Shown: in pieces, positions 6,957 through 15,892 of the stretch | Numbering within the stretch: the stretch's first letter is position 1 | How the letters are laid out: each line of letters begins with the position of its first letter | Source of the DNA: Beijerinckiaceae bacterium | GTDB taxonomy: Bacteria; Pseudomonadota; Alphaproteobacteria; Rhizobiales; Beijerinckiaceae | NCBI GenBank assembly: GCA_947370975.1 | Contig: CANBNG010000015.1 | Location: forward strand, 50,491-114,490 | Direction: 5' to 3' | Length of the DNA: 64,000 nucleotides | Notes under the pieces: model-generated | Seen by the model: only the letters and a program-made list of their open reading frames with translations | Told to the model about the DNA's origin: nothing | Databases searched by the model: none | Position numbers and translations under genes: made by a program

Positions 6957-8297
6957 ATGCGTTACCTGCCGCTCACCCCGACCGACCGCACCGACATGCT
7001 GGCGCGCATTGGCGTCGATCATGTCGATGATCTTTTCGCCGATGTGCCCGCGCATCTCTTGTTGAAAGAGCCGCTCGATCTGCCGCGCCGCAAGACCGAA
7101 CAGGATGTGGCGCGTGCGCTGGGCAAGCTGGCGCAACGCAATATGGCGGCCGGCAGCGTGCCGTTTTTCATTGGCTGCGGCGCCTACAAGCATCACGTGC
7201 CTGCGAGCGTGGATCATCTCATCCAGCGCTCGGAATTCCTGACAAGCTACACGCCCTATCAGCCCGAAATTTCACAGGGCACGCTGCAATATCTGTTCGA
7301 GTTCCAGACGCAGGTTGCACTCCTCACCGGCATGGATGTGGCCAATGCCTCCATGTATGACGGCTCGACGGGCGCCGCCGAAGCAGTGCTGATGGCCCAT
7401 CGCGTGACGCGGCGGCGCAAGGCGGTGCTTTCGGGCGGTCTGCATCCCCATTATGCCGCCGTGGTGCGCACGCAATCGGCGCTCGCCAATGACGAGGTGG
7501 TGACGCTGCCCGCTGATGTGTCTGCGCGCGAATCCCTGCTCGACCAGATCGACGCCACGACCTCGTGCGTTGTTGTGCAGACGCCCGACGTTTTCGGCAA
7601 TCTGCGCGATCTGAGCGCGATTGCGCAAAAGTGCCACGCCCACGGGGCTTTGTTGATCGCGGTCTTTACCGAAGCCGTATCGCTCGGCGCATTGCGTGCG
7701 CCAGGCGACATGGGCGCCGATATTGTGGTGGGCGAGGGCCAGTCCATCGGCAATGCGCTGAATTTCGGCGGGCCCTACGTCGGCCTGTTTGCGACGCGCC
7801 AGAAATATGTGCGCCAGATGCCGGGCCGCCTCTGTGGCGAGACGGTGGATGCCGAAGGACGGCGCGGCTTCGTGCTGACGCTTTCGACGCGCGAGCAGCA
7901 CATTCGCCGCGACAAGGCGACTTCGAATATCTGCACCAATTCGGGGCTCTGTTCGCTGGCCTTCACCATTCACATGACCTTGCTCGGCGAAGCGGGGCTG
8001 ACAAAGCTCGCGCGCGTCAATCACGCCAATGCCGTGAAACTTGCCGACATGCTTGCAGGTGTGACGGGCGTCGAGGTTCTCAACACGACCTTCTTCAACG
8101 AATTCACGGTGCGGCTTGCGGGCGATGCCGCGCAGATCGTCGAGAAACTTGCTGCGCGCGGCGTGCTGGGCGGCGTACCCGTCTCGCGGCTGTTGCCCGG
8201 CGCAGGGCTTGATGACTTGCTCATCGTGGCCAATACGGAAGTCAATACCAACGAGGATCGCGCGCAATTTGTGGCTGCGCTGCAGGAGGTTTTGTGA
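6957..8297 (+). CDS. gcvPA: Glycine dehydrogenase (decarboxylating) subunit 1
   Basis: N-terminal half of the P protein in organisms with a split enzyme. With subunit 2 it decarboxylates glycine and loads the aminomethyl group onto GcvH. 446 residues, starting MRYLPLTPTDRTDMLARIGV, with FLTSYTPYQPEISQGTLQYLFEFQT and the NASMYDGSTGAAEAV block typical of this subunit. It lacks the PLP lysine, which lies in subunit 2. The ATG at 6957 has GGAG upstream. Its TGA (8295-8297) overlaps the ATG of gcvPB. Confidence 0.97.
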   Translation: MRYLPLTPTDRTDMLARIGVDHVDDLFADVPAHLLLKEPLDLPRRKTEQDVARALGKLAQRNMAAGSVPFFIGCGAYKHHVPASVDHLIQRSEFLTSYTPYQPEISQGTLQYLFEFQTQVALLTGMDVANASMYDGSTGAAEAVLMAHRVTRRRKAVLSGGLHPHYAAVVRTQSALANDEVVTLPADVSARESLLDQIDATTSCVVVQTPDVFGNLRDLSAIAQKCHAHGALLIAVFTEAVSLGALRAPGDMGADIVVGEGQSIGNALNFGGPYVGLFATRQKYVRQMPGRLCGETVDAEGRRGFVLTLSTREQHIRRDKATSNICTNSGLCSLAFTIHMTLLGEAGLTKLARVNHANAVKLADMLAGVTGVEVLNTTFFNEFTVRLAGDAAQIVEKLAARGVLGGVPVSRLLPGAGLDDLLIVANTEVNTNEDRAQFVAALQEVL

Positions 8298-9847
8298 TGC
8301 TCAATCAACAGGGGCGTCCCACGGCTGCGGGCGCAGGCGAACAATCTGCGCGCGCGACCTTCACCTCCAACCGCGGCCTGCAGATGGAAGAGGCGCTGAT
8401 TTTCGAAATCGGCCGCCGCGATGTCAGCGGTGTCGATCTCGATGAGCCCGAGGCTTTCTCATCCCGTCTTGGCGCACATGCGCGCGTGGGCGAGATTGGC
8501 CTGCCGGGTCTCTCCGAGCCTGAGACGGTGCGCCATTATGTGCGTCTCTCGCAGAAGAATTATGCGATCGATTCCGGGCTCTATCCGCTGGGCTCCTGCA
8601 CGATGAAGCATAACCCGCGTCTCAACGAGGCGATGGCGCGGCTTCCGGGCTTTGCCGATATTCATCCGCTCCAGCCCCAATCGAGCGTGCCGGGCGCGCT
8701 GGCCTTGATGGATGAACTGTCCCACTGGCTGCTCGTGCTGACCAATATGGAAGCGGTGGCAATGTCGCCAAAGGCTGGCGCACATGGCGAGCTTTGCGGC
8801 ATGGCGGCGATCAAGACGGCGATTGACGCACGCGGCGAGGGCGCAACGCGCCGCATCGTGCTCGTGCCCGAAAGCGCGCATGGCACCAATCCGGCGACCG
8901 CCGCCTCCATCGGTTTCGAGGTGAAGGCCGTGCCTGCGGGCGCAGATGGCAAGGTGCATCCCGATGCCGTGCGCGCCCTCATGGGGCCCGATGTCGCCGC
9001 GATCATGCTCACCAACCCCAATACCTGCGGGCTGTTCGAGACTGAGATCGTCGAGATTGCGCAGATCCTGCACGAGGGCGGCGGTTACTTCTATTGCGAC
9101 GGCGCGAATTTCAACGCCATCGTCGGCAAGGCGCGGCCCGGCGATCTTGGCGTCGATGCCATGCACATCAACCTGCACAAGACCTTCTCCACGCCGCATG
9201 GCGGGGGCGGGCCGGGCTCTGGGCCGGTGGTCTTGTCCGCGCGCCTCGCGCCTTTCGCGCCCGTGCCGTTCCTGCGGCGCGATGGCGAGCGGCTGGCGCT
9301 TGTCGAGCATGAGGAGGGCACGTCATCGCTTGGCCGCCTCACGGCCTTCCATGGCCAGATGGGCATGTTCGTGCGCGCGCTCTCCTACATTCTCTCGCAT
9401 GGTGCAGATGGGCTGAAGCAGGCGTCGGAAGACGCCGTGCTCAACGCCAATTATGTGCGCGCCTGTCTGGCGGATGTGATGAGCCTGCCGTTTGGCAACA
9501 AACCCTGCATGCATGAAGTGCTGTTTGACGACAGCTGGCTGAAGGACACCGGCGTGACCACGCTCGATTTCGCCAAGGCGATGATCGACGAGGGCTATCA
9601 TCCGATGACCATGTATTTCCCGCTGGTCGTACATGGCGCCATGCTGATCGAGCCGACGGAATCCGAAAGCCGGGCGGCGCTCGATCTGTTCATCATGACC
9701 TTGCGCGATCTTGCCATGAGCGCGCTGCGCGGAGAGACGGAACGCTTTATCGGCGCGCCCTATCTTGCGCCACGCCGGCGGCTCGATGAAACGCGCGCCG
9801 CGCGCAGTCCGATTCTGCGCTGGGTCAAGCCGATGCGGGTGGAATAG
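8297..9847 (+). CDS. gcvPB: Glycine dehydrogenase (decarboxylating) subunit 2
   Basis: PLP-carrying half of the split P protein. 516 residues from the ATG at 8297, preceded by AGGAGG (8284-8289). The PLP lysine is K295 in MHINLHKTFSTPHGGGGPG. Other family blocks are YPLGSCTMKHNPR, SAHGTNPATAA and NPNTCGLFE. The last gene of the riboswitch-controlled operon; a strong terminator follows at 10021-10051. Confidence 0.97.
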   Translation: MLNQQGRPTAAGAGEQSARATFTSNRGLQMEEALIFEIGRRDVSGVDLDEPEAFSSRLGAHARVGEIGLPGLSEPETVRHYVRLSQKNYAIDSGLYPLGSCTMKHNPRLNEAMARLPGFADIHPLQPQSSVPGALALMDELSHWLLVLTNMEAVAMSPKAGAHGELCGMAAIKTAIDARGEGATRRIVLVPESAHGTNPATAASIGFEVKAVPAGADGKVHPDAVRALMGPDVAAIMLTNPNTCGLFETEIVEIAQILHEGGGYFYCDGANFNAIVGKARPGDLGVDAMHINLHKTFSTPHGGGGPGSGPVVLSARLAPFAPVPFLRRDGERLALVEHEEGTSSLGRLTAFHGQMGMFVRALSYILSHGADGLKQASEDAVLNANYVRACLADVMSLPFGNKPCMHEVLFDDSWLKDTGVTTLDFAKAMIDEGYHPMTMYFPLVVHGAMLIEPTESESRAALDLFIMTLRDLAMSALRGETERFIGAPYLAPRRRLDETRAARSPILRWVKPMRVE

Positions 9848-9874
9848 CGGATTTTAATGGCCGGGTGAGGGGGC

Positions 9875-9929
9875 AACCCCTCATCAGTCTGCTCCGCAGA
9901 CAGCTTCTTCCCCCGCGAGAAGCAGGCGC
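9875..9929. repeat. Two-stem intergenic palindromic repeat (form A)
   Basis: AACCCCTCATCAGTCTGCTC, CGCAGACAGCTTCTTCCC and GAGAAGCAGGCG: a close copy of the element at 791-847, here just after gcvPB. The flanking GGTGAGGGGGC adds a further inverted match to CCCCTCA. Confidence 0.65.
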
Positions 9930-10020
9930 TTCGCGCCTTAGAAAGATTGCGCAAGCGCGCTCGTGGAGGGCGCGCAAGTCTTGGCTTTATGCAGCTCGCT
10001 GAGAGTCCCCGCAAAAGACA

Positions 10021-10051
10021 AAAAACCCCGGAGCAGCGCTCCGGGGTTTTT
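10021..10051. terminator. Bidirectional intrinsic terminator between gcvPB and atpF
   Basis: A perfect stem of A5 C4 GGAGC and GCTCC G4 T5 around an AGC loop. Both strands have a T-tract, so it can end both the gcv transcript (plus) and the atp transcript (minus). The genes are convergent here. Confidence 0.9.
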
Positions 10052-10076
10052 CAATTCTGGGTCTTGAGCAAAAAGC

Positions 10077-10559
10077 TTAGTGCATCAGCGCGCTGAGATC
10101 GGCGATACCCTTGGCCACAAGCGTGTCGCCGGTGGCTCCCTTGCTGTCGGCGGCCAGGACGATCTCGGCGGCTTTCACGGCAGCATCAGCTGCTGCAGCG
10201 CGCACGTCGAGGGCAGCTTGGGCTTCGGCGGCGGCGATCTTGTCTTCAGCCTGCGCCGTGCGGCGCGTGATGAATTCGGCAAGACGGGCGGAAGCATCGC
10301 GCGCCAGCTCTTGGGCTTCAGCGCGCGCCTGGGCGATAATCGCTTCGGCTTCAGCTTCGGCGGCGATGCGCTTGGCTTCAAAGGACGAGAGAACCTCAGC
10401 GGCTTCCTCATGCAGGCGCTTGGCCTCCGCGAGTTCGTCGTGGATCTTGTGGGCGCGATCGTCGAGCGACTTCACCAGCGTCTTGTGCACTCCCAGATAG
10501 CCGAGCAGGGCGACGAAGATGACAAAGCCAACGGCGACGAAAAAGGCGTCATTAAACAT
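10077..10559 (-). CDS. atpF: ATP synthase Fo subunit b
   Basis: Peripheral stalk subunit joining Fo to F1. 160 residues: one N-terminal membrane helix (about 5-25, FFVAVGFVIFVALLGYLGV), then a long Ala/Glu/Lys-rich coiled coil through most of the rest. As in other Alphaproteobacteria it pairs with a diverged copy, b', encoded just upstream; this one is the shorter b. Last gene of atpI-atpB-atpE-atpF'-atpF. The F1 genes are not in the window, which is usual for the class. Confidence 0.93.
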   Translation of the reverse strand: MFNDAFFVAVGFVIFVALLGYLGVHKTLVKSLDDRAHKIHDELAEAKRLHEEAAEVLSSFEAKRIAAEAEAEAIIAQARAEAQELARDASARLAEFITRRTAQAEDKIAAAEAQAALDVRAAAADAAVKAAEIVLAADSKGATGDTLVAKGIADLSALMH

Positions 10560-10571
10560 TGCGACTCTCCA

Positions 10572-11123
10572 TCAAGCCTTGGCGCTTGCCAAAGCATTGG
10601 CAATCGCTTGGGCATCGGCGGGCTTGCCGGTCAGGTGGGCGACGATATCGGCGGCCGCGGCGGTCGCGATTTCGGTGACATGCGTCATGGCCTGCGCTTT
10701 TGTCTGGGCGATGGCGCTCTCGGCAACGGCGAGCTTGGCGTGCAGCTCGGCCTCGAGGGTCTTGTGCTTGGCAGCCGAGTCAGCGGCAAGCTGATCGCGG
10801 GTCTGCTGGGCGACGCCCTGCGCCTTGGCCTTCGCGTCGGCGAGGGTCTTGTCATAGGTGGCGCTGGTCAGCTGCGCCTTGCGCTGCATGGCGGCGGCAT
10901 CATCGAGGTCGCTGGCGATGAGGCTGCGGCGTGCTTCGAGAATGCCCGCGACGCGGGGCAGCGCGATGCGCGACATCAGCAAATAGAGAGCGCCGAAAAT
11001 CAGCGCGAGCCAGATGAGCTGGGGCGCGAAAGTGGCGGGATCGAAGGGCGGGAAGGGGCCCTTGGCATGGGCTCCGCCGGGAACCTCTGTGCCTGTCGCG
11101 TGGCCGTGATCGGTCGTTGCCAT
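10572..11123 (-). CDS. atpF': ATP synthase Fo subunit b'
   Basis: Second peripheral-stalk subunit, 183 residues. It has a Gly/His/Pro-rich N-terminal extension of about 30 residues, a membrane helix (about 35-55, LIWLALIFGALYLLMSRIAL) and a long Ala-rich coiled coil with AKAKAQGVAQQTRDQLAADS. The extended N-terminus and its position between atpE and atpF identify it as b' rather than b. A 12-bp gap separates it from atpF. Confidence 0.92.
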   Translation of the reverse strand: MATTDHGHATGTEVPGGAHAKGPFPPFDPATFAPQLIWLALIFGALYLLMSRIALPRVAGILEARRSLIASDLDDAAAMQRKAQLTSATYDKTLADAKAKAQGVAQQTRDQLAADSAAKHKTLEAELHAKLAVAESAIAQTKAQAMTHVTEIATAAAADIVAHLTGKPADAQAIANALASAKA

Positions 11124-11199
11124 GGGTCGTCCGGTTTTAAAGAGGAACCAAGAAAAAGCGCGGCCGCGCGCTTTGAGCGCTGCGGCCGCGCAATGTGCG

Positions 11200-11427
11200 T
11201 CAGACCACGAACAGGAGGAGCAGCGCGATCAGGAAGGAGAACACGCCGAGACCTTCAGCGAGCGCGGCGCCGATGAAGGCGCGGCCGAACTGGCCGTCAG
11301 CAGCCGACGGGTTGCGAAGCGCGCCCGAGAGGAACTGACCGAAAATCGCGCCCACGCCGATGGCGGCGCCGGCCATGCCGATCGTCGCCAGACCGGCGCC
11401 GAGGTACTTAGCTGCAACAGGATCCAT
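11200..11427 (-). CDS. atpE: ATP synthase Fo subunit c
   Basis: Proteolipid of the rotor ring. 75 residues forming a two-helix hairpin with the polar loop RNPSA and the proton-carrying carboxylate E58 in GAALAEGLGVF. The N-terminus MDPVAAKYLGAGLATIGMAG is typical of alphaproteobacterial c subunits. Translation begins after TAGGAG and an A/T-rich spacer (TTTAAA), an initiation region that suits the high synthesis this ring subunit needs. Confidence 0.97.
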   Translation of the reverse strand: MDPVAAKYLGAGLATIGMAGAAIGVGAIFGQFLSGALRNPSAADGQFGRAFIGAALAEGLGVFSFLIALLLLFVV

Positions 11428-11481
11428 TTTAAACTCCTATGAGGTTTGGCTGTGGGTCGCCATTTGTTGTTGCGATATTTA

Positions 11482-12240
11482 TCAGTGACCCGGGTGGAGT
11501 GCGTCGTTGAGATAGACGCAGGTGAGGATGGCGAAGACGTAGGCCTGCAGGAAAGCAACCAGCAGTTCAAACGCCGTCAACGCAACAATGCCGGCGAGCG
11601 GCAGCGGCGCGATGATCGCCGCAGCGCCCGAACCGAGCAGCATGGCGACGAAAGCGCCGAAGACCTTCAGCGTGATGTGGCCCGCCAGCATGTTCGCAAA
11701 CAGACGAACAGAGAGCGAGATCGGCCGCGAGACGAAAGAAATCACCTCGATCAGCACGATGAAGGGCAGGAGCGCGGGCGAGACACCCGACGGCACGAAG
11801 AGATGCAGGAAATGCATCCCGTGGCGCGCGACGCCATAAATGATGACGGTCAGAATGACGAGCGCGGCGAGCGCGAAAGTCACGACGATCTGGCTCGTCA
11901 CCGTGAATGTATAGGGGATGAGGCCGATCAGGTTCGAAAACAGCACGAACATGAAGAGCGAAAAGACGAGGGGGAAGAACTTCATCCCCTCGGTACCAGT
12001 CGTGCCGCGCACGGTGCTGGCGACAAATTCATAGGCCATCTCGGCGGCAGCCTGCAGACGCCCGGGAACCAGGCTCTTCTGCGCCGTGCCGACGATCATC
12101 AGGAAGGTGATCGCGAGCAGCACGATGACCATGAAGAGTGAAGCATTGGTGAAATGCGCATCGACCCCGCCAATGCGGATCTGCGCGAGAGGCGCCACGA
12201 TGAATTGGTGGATCGGATCGATCGCTGTGCCTGTCGCCAC
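11482..12240 (-). CDS. atpB: ATP synthase Fo subunit a
   Basis: Stator channel subunit that passes protons to and from the c ring. 252 residues, five or six membrane helices, with the essential arginine in SLSVRLFANMLAGH and the ELLVAFLQAYVFAILTCVYL C-terminal helix. Translation appears to start at GTG (12238-12240), giving the N-terminus MATGTAIDPIHQF, which aligns with other alphaproteobacterial a subunits. It lies 48 bp after atpI. Confidence 0.96.
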   Translation of the reverse strand: MATGTAIDPIHQFIVAPLAQIRIGGVDAHFTNASLFMVIVLLAITFLMIVGTAQKSLVPGRLQAAAEMAYEFVASTVRGTTGTEGMKFFPLVFSLFMFVLFSNLIGLIPYTFTVTSQIVVTFALAALVILTVIIYGVARHGMHFLHLFVPSGVSPALLPFIVLIEVISFVSRPISLSVRLFANMLAGHITLKVFGAFVAMLLGSGAAAIIAPLPLAGIVALTAFELLVAFLQAYVFAILTCVYLNDALHPGH

Positions 12241-12288
12241 TGTCTCAAGCCCTTGTCTGATCGCGCAAAGATGCGCGGGGATCCAAAT

Positions 12289-12648
12289 TCATTCAGAACG
12301 CCTGTTGCCGCGGCCTCGCGATCCCGTGGGAGCGGCCGCAATGCGATAGACATTCCAGAAACCGGCTGCTGTCCCAAACATCAGCATGATGATCAGGAAG
12401 ATCGGCTTTGTGCCGAGCCATGCGTCGAACTGCCACCCAAGCAGGGCGCCCACGACGATACCCGCCACGAATTCCGAGAGCACGCGAAAGCCGAGGCTTA
12501 CCGCACGTCCCGTTTTCCGGTTGGCTTCCTCGGTAACAGCCGTTCCATCACGGTCTTGCTGCTTCCGGTCAAGCGCTGCCGAGAGTGCCTCGAGCCGCGC
12601 CTGCATGGCCTGATCTTCATTTCCGGGCTTCTTGTCTTCGTTCGCCAT
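12289..12648 (-). CDS. atpI: AtpI family protein (ATP synthase assembly)
   Basis: 119 residues: a charged N-terminal half with a short coiled coil (ARLEALSAALDRKQQD), then two membrane helices (about 55-75 and 82-102) typical of the AtpI/YrvJ-like family. Genetic work in other bacteria links AtpI to c-ring assembly or Mg2+ supply. As usual it is first in the Fo operon. ATG at 12646-12648 follows GGGAGAG. Confidence 0.88.
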   Translation of the reverse strand: MANEDKKPGNEDQAMQARLEALSAALDRKQQDRDGTAVTEEANRKTGRAVSLGFRVLSEFVAGIVVGALLGWQFDAWLGTKPIFLIIMLMFGTAAGFWNVYRIAAAPTGSRGRGNRRSE

Positions 12649-12818
12649 GACGCTCTCCCGTTCCTTTAGACCCTATAGGGACAGAAACGGTTAAAGGCGA
12701 GCTCCGGGTCCTTGTGCGGCGCAAACCGCAGGCCCGACATATCGCCTCAGATGAGCATTATTTTGAAACGACGCAGGAAGCGCCGAAAGGCCAGAACAGA
12801 CCCTTACGAGCCGGGCGC

Positions 12819-12847
12819 ACCATATTGTCGGGGCCATTTTGTGTCAA
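12819..12847 (-). promoter_or_regulatory. Sigma-70 promoter of the atp Fo operon
   Basis: Read on the minus strand: TTGACA (12847-12842), a 17-bp spacer and TATGGT (12824-12819). A start near 12812 would give a leader of about 165 nt before atpI. This is the best housekeeping promoter match in the window. The rest of the 12649-12982 gap shows nothing else convincing. Confidence 0.75.
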
Positions 12848-12982
12848 GGTTGGGCTGGGATAATATACACGTCTGAATTCATTGGTGTTTCTGCAATTTT
12901 TAACGCCTCTGTACGAAGGTCGCAGAAACCGCCGCCGCCAGAGGGAGAATCGCTGGTGCGGCAGGGCGTCAAAAATGGCGCA

Positions 12983-13758
<776 letters not shown>

Positions 13759-13771
<13 letters not shown>

Positions 13772-14508
13772 TTGAGGAGCCTTTCCTGCGCAAACATGAA
13801 GCCGGCATCCATGATTCCATAAAGGGCGGCCATGGTGAGCATGTAGACAACCACAATATCGGTGGCGAGCAGGGATGAGGCCTGCATCATGCGGCTGCCG
13901 AGCCCGCTGACGCCAGAGAGTTCAGCCGCAACAACGGCCATCCACGCCTGCCCGAGGGCGGTCCGCAGGCCGATGAGAATGCCGGGCGTTGCCGCAGGCA
14001 GCAGCACTTTCACCAGCCGCTCGGGCGCGCTGCGAAAGCCGAAGGCATCGGCCACTTCCACAAGATCGCGGTCAACGCTGCGGATCGCGCCATGGGCCGC
14101 GAAAAACGCGATCCAGAATACGCCGATCGAAATGATGAAAATGGCATTGGCCTGATCGACGCCAAACCAGATGATGGCGAACGGCGCCCAGGCCAGATTG
14201 GGGATCGGCCGCAACATGCGCACGACCCAGGCGAGCGACCATTCAAGCTTCAGCGACATGCCGCTGAACACGCCAAGCAGGGTGCCAAGCCCCGCGCCCA
14301 CAATAAAGCCCAGCACATAATGGTTGAGGCTCAGCGCGACATATTTCGCCCACAGGCCTGAGCGGAATTCGCGCAGGAAGGCTTTCGGCAGCTCGCTGGG
14401 GGGCGGCAGCAGGCTCGATTGCACGAGTCCAAGGCGGGGGGCTGCTTCCCAGAAAGCGAGGAAGAGCAGCAGGCCGGTCGCAGCATAAAGAGTGGGGCGC
14501 AGGCGCAC
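13759..14508 (-). CDS. ABC transporter permease (SsuC/TauC-like)
   Basis: 249 residues with about six membrane helices and the permease EAA-type loop near EVADAFGFRSAPERLVKVLLPAATPGILIGLR, which couples to the ATPase. Family features include LRPIPNLAWAPFAIIWFG and GLGSRMMQASSLLATDIVVVYML. It lies between the solute-binding and ATPase genes in one minus-strand operon. Confidence 0.9.
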
Positions 14509-14580
14509 GTTTCAGCTTTCGGTGTCACAAGAGAAAAGCCAGCGCGCCATGAGGCTCGCTGGCCGTGCTGTCAGGCTGGC

Positions 14581-15591
14581 CTATTTCTTCGTGCTCGTCT
14601 GGAAGAAGGAGGGATCGAACAGGCCATCGAGCGGCACATCCTTGTCGAGCGTACCGATGGACACCTGAAACGCCTGCATCTTCTTGGTCGCCTCGATGAT
14701 CTGCATCGGGTCGGCGGTGAATTTGGAGGCGGGCGAGCCGAGCGCGGCCACAATCGTATCCGTATCGATCAGGCCCTTGCCGAGTGCGGCTTCAATAGCG
14801 GGCGCGACGCGCTTGGGATCGGTCTTGATGAGATCGATCGCGCGCACGACGCCATCGACAAGTTTCTGCACGCCCGCGGGGTTCTTTTGCAGGAAGGCGC
14901 CCGACACGGCGACCACTGTGCCGGGCTGCGCCGGGAACATGTCGCCGCCGAGCGCGACAATCTTGATGCGCTTGTCACGTTGCTGGACAATCGTGTCGGT
15001 GGGTTCACGAATGGTCGCGCCATCAACCGCGCCGGTGAGCAGCGCCTGCTGCGTGGCGTCAATGCCCATGGGCACGATCTCGAAATCTTCCTTCGGTGTC
15101 CTGGTGACTTCGTTCAGCCAATGCACCAGCGTCGTATGAGGCACGGAGCCGGGCGGCTGGGTGGCGAGACGCGCGGGCTTGCCGATTTCAAGACGGTAGG
15201 CTTTCAGCGCCTCGGCCGGGCTCACGCCGGGCTTGAAAAAGCCCGCCAGCCTGGGGCCTGCAGCCACTGTCATCTCCTCGACCGCGGTGGCGGCCACCAC
15301 GCGCACGTCAATGCCCTTGGAGCGCGCCACGCCGAGCGGGGCCACGCCCGCGACATAGACATCGAGCGTGCCCGACGCCAGCGCCTGAATCATCAGCGGG
15401 CCGGATTCAAACGTCGTGAATTTGAGATCAAGACCGGCCTGCTTGGCCCAGCCCTCATTGTCGACAACGAGAATGGGCGCAACGCCCAGAACCGGAATGA
15501 TGCCGACGCGCACCTGTTGCTGGGCCAGAGCGACGCCCGTGAGAGGCGCAAGAGCAAGGGCGGCGGCTGCGAGTGTCGAGAGAAGGCGCAT
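14581..15591 (-). CDS. ABC transporter substrate-binding protein (SsuA/NMT1-like)
   Basis: 336-residue periplasmic receptor of the importer. A Sec signal peptide (MRLLSTLAAAALALAPLTGVALA) precedes a type II periplasmic fold opening with VRVGIIPVLGVAPILVVDNEGW and later TAVEEMTVAAG and TIREPTDTIV. It belongs to the SsuA/THI5 (NMT1) clan. A 72-bp gap separates it from the permease. First gene of the transporter operon, read away from the AT-rich region at 15638-15690. Confidence 0.87.
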   Translation of the reverse strand: MRLLSTLAAAALALAPLTGVALAQQQVRVGIIPVLGVAPILVVDNEGWAKQAGLDLKFTTFESGPLMIQALASGTLDVYVAGVAPLGVARSKGIDVRVVAATAVEEMTVAAGPRLAGFFKPGVSPAEALKAYRLEIGKPARLATQPPGSVPHTTLVHWLNEVTRTPKEDFEIVPMGIDATQQALLTGAVDGATIREPTDTIVQQRDKRIKIVALGGDMFPAQPGTVVAVSGAFLQKNPAGVQKLVDGVVRAIDLIKTDPKRVAPAIEAALGKGLIDTDTIVAALGSPASKFTADPMQIIEATKKMQAFQVSIGTLDKDVPLDGLFDPSFFQTSTKK

Positions 15592-15637
15592 GCGGGTCTC
15601 CTGAAGCTTGTCAGCCTGCTTTTAGCATTAATGCGAG

Positions 15638-15690
15638 AGTTTGTGTGAAATAAATAATAATACACATTTATTTTGTATAATACGAAGGGT
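15638..15690. promoter_or_regulatory. AT-rich divergent promoter candidate
   Basis: A sharp AT-rich patch in otherwise GC-rich DNA between the divergent ABC operon and 2-hydroxyacid dehydrogenase. It has TATAAT on the plus strand (15676-15681), TATTAT words on the minus strand, and an imperfect inverted repeat ATACA-N9-TGTAT that could bind a local regulator. I could not fix good -35 boxes. Confidence 0.4.
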
Positions 15691-15696
15691 AATCCC

Positions 15697-15744
15697 GCCC
15701 CCTTGTGGGGAGGGCCGACTCGGCAAAGCCGAGCGGGGTGGGGG
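15697..15744. repeat. Two-stem intergenic palindromic repeat (form D)
   Basis: CCCCCTTGTGGGGAGGGCC followed by GACTCGGCAAAGCCGAGC and GGGGTGGGGG. The second stem is CTCGGC-AAA-GCCGAG. The element at 44972-45024 has the same plan and tail with a compensatory change (CTCGCC-GAA-GGCGAG). A further repeat-like stretch, CATTGCGAGCGAAGCGAGAC, follows at about 15776. Confidence 0.6.
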
Positions 15745-15892
15745 TCGTGCGCAATCGCCCGTCAGCAAGTGCTGTCATTGCGAGCGAAGCGAGACGATGC
15801 AAAGTCTTCGTGACCTTTACATAAGGCCGCGCTCTCTCCACACTCTGCCCCAACACAGACGCGGACACGAAAAACCGCGCGGAGGAGGAAAC

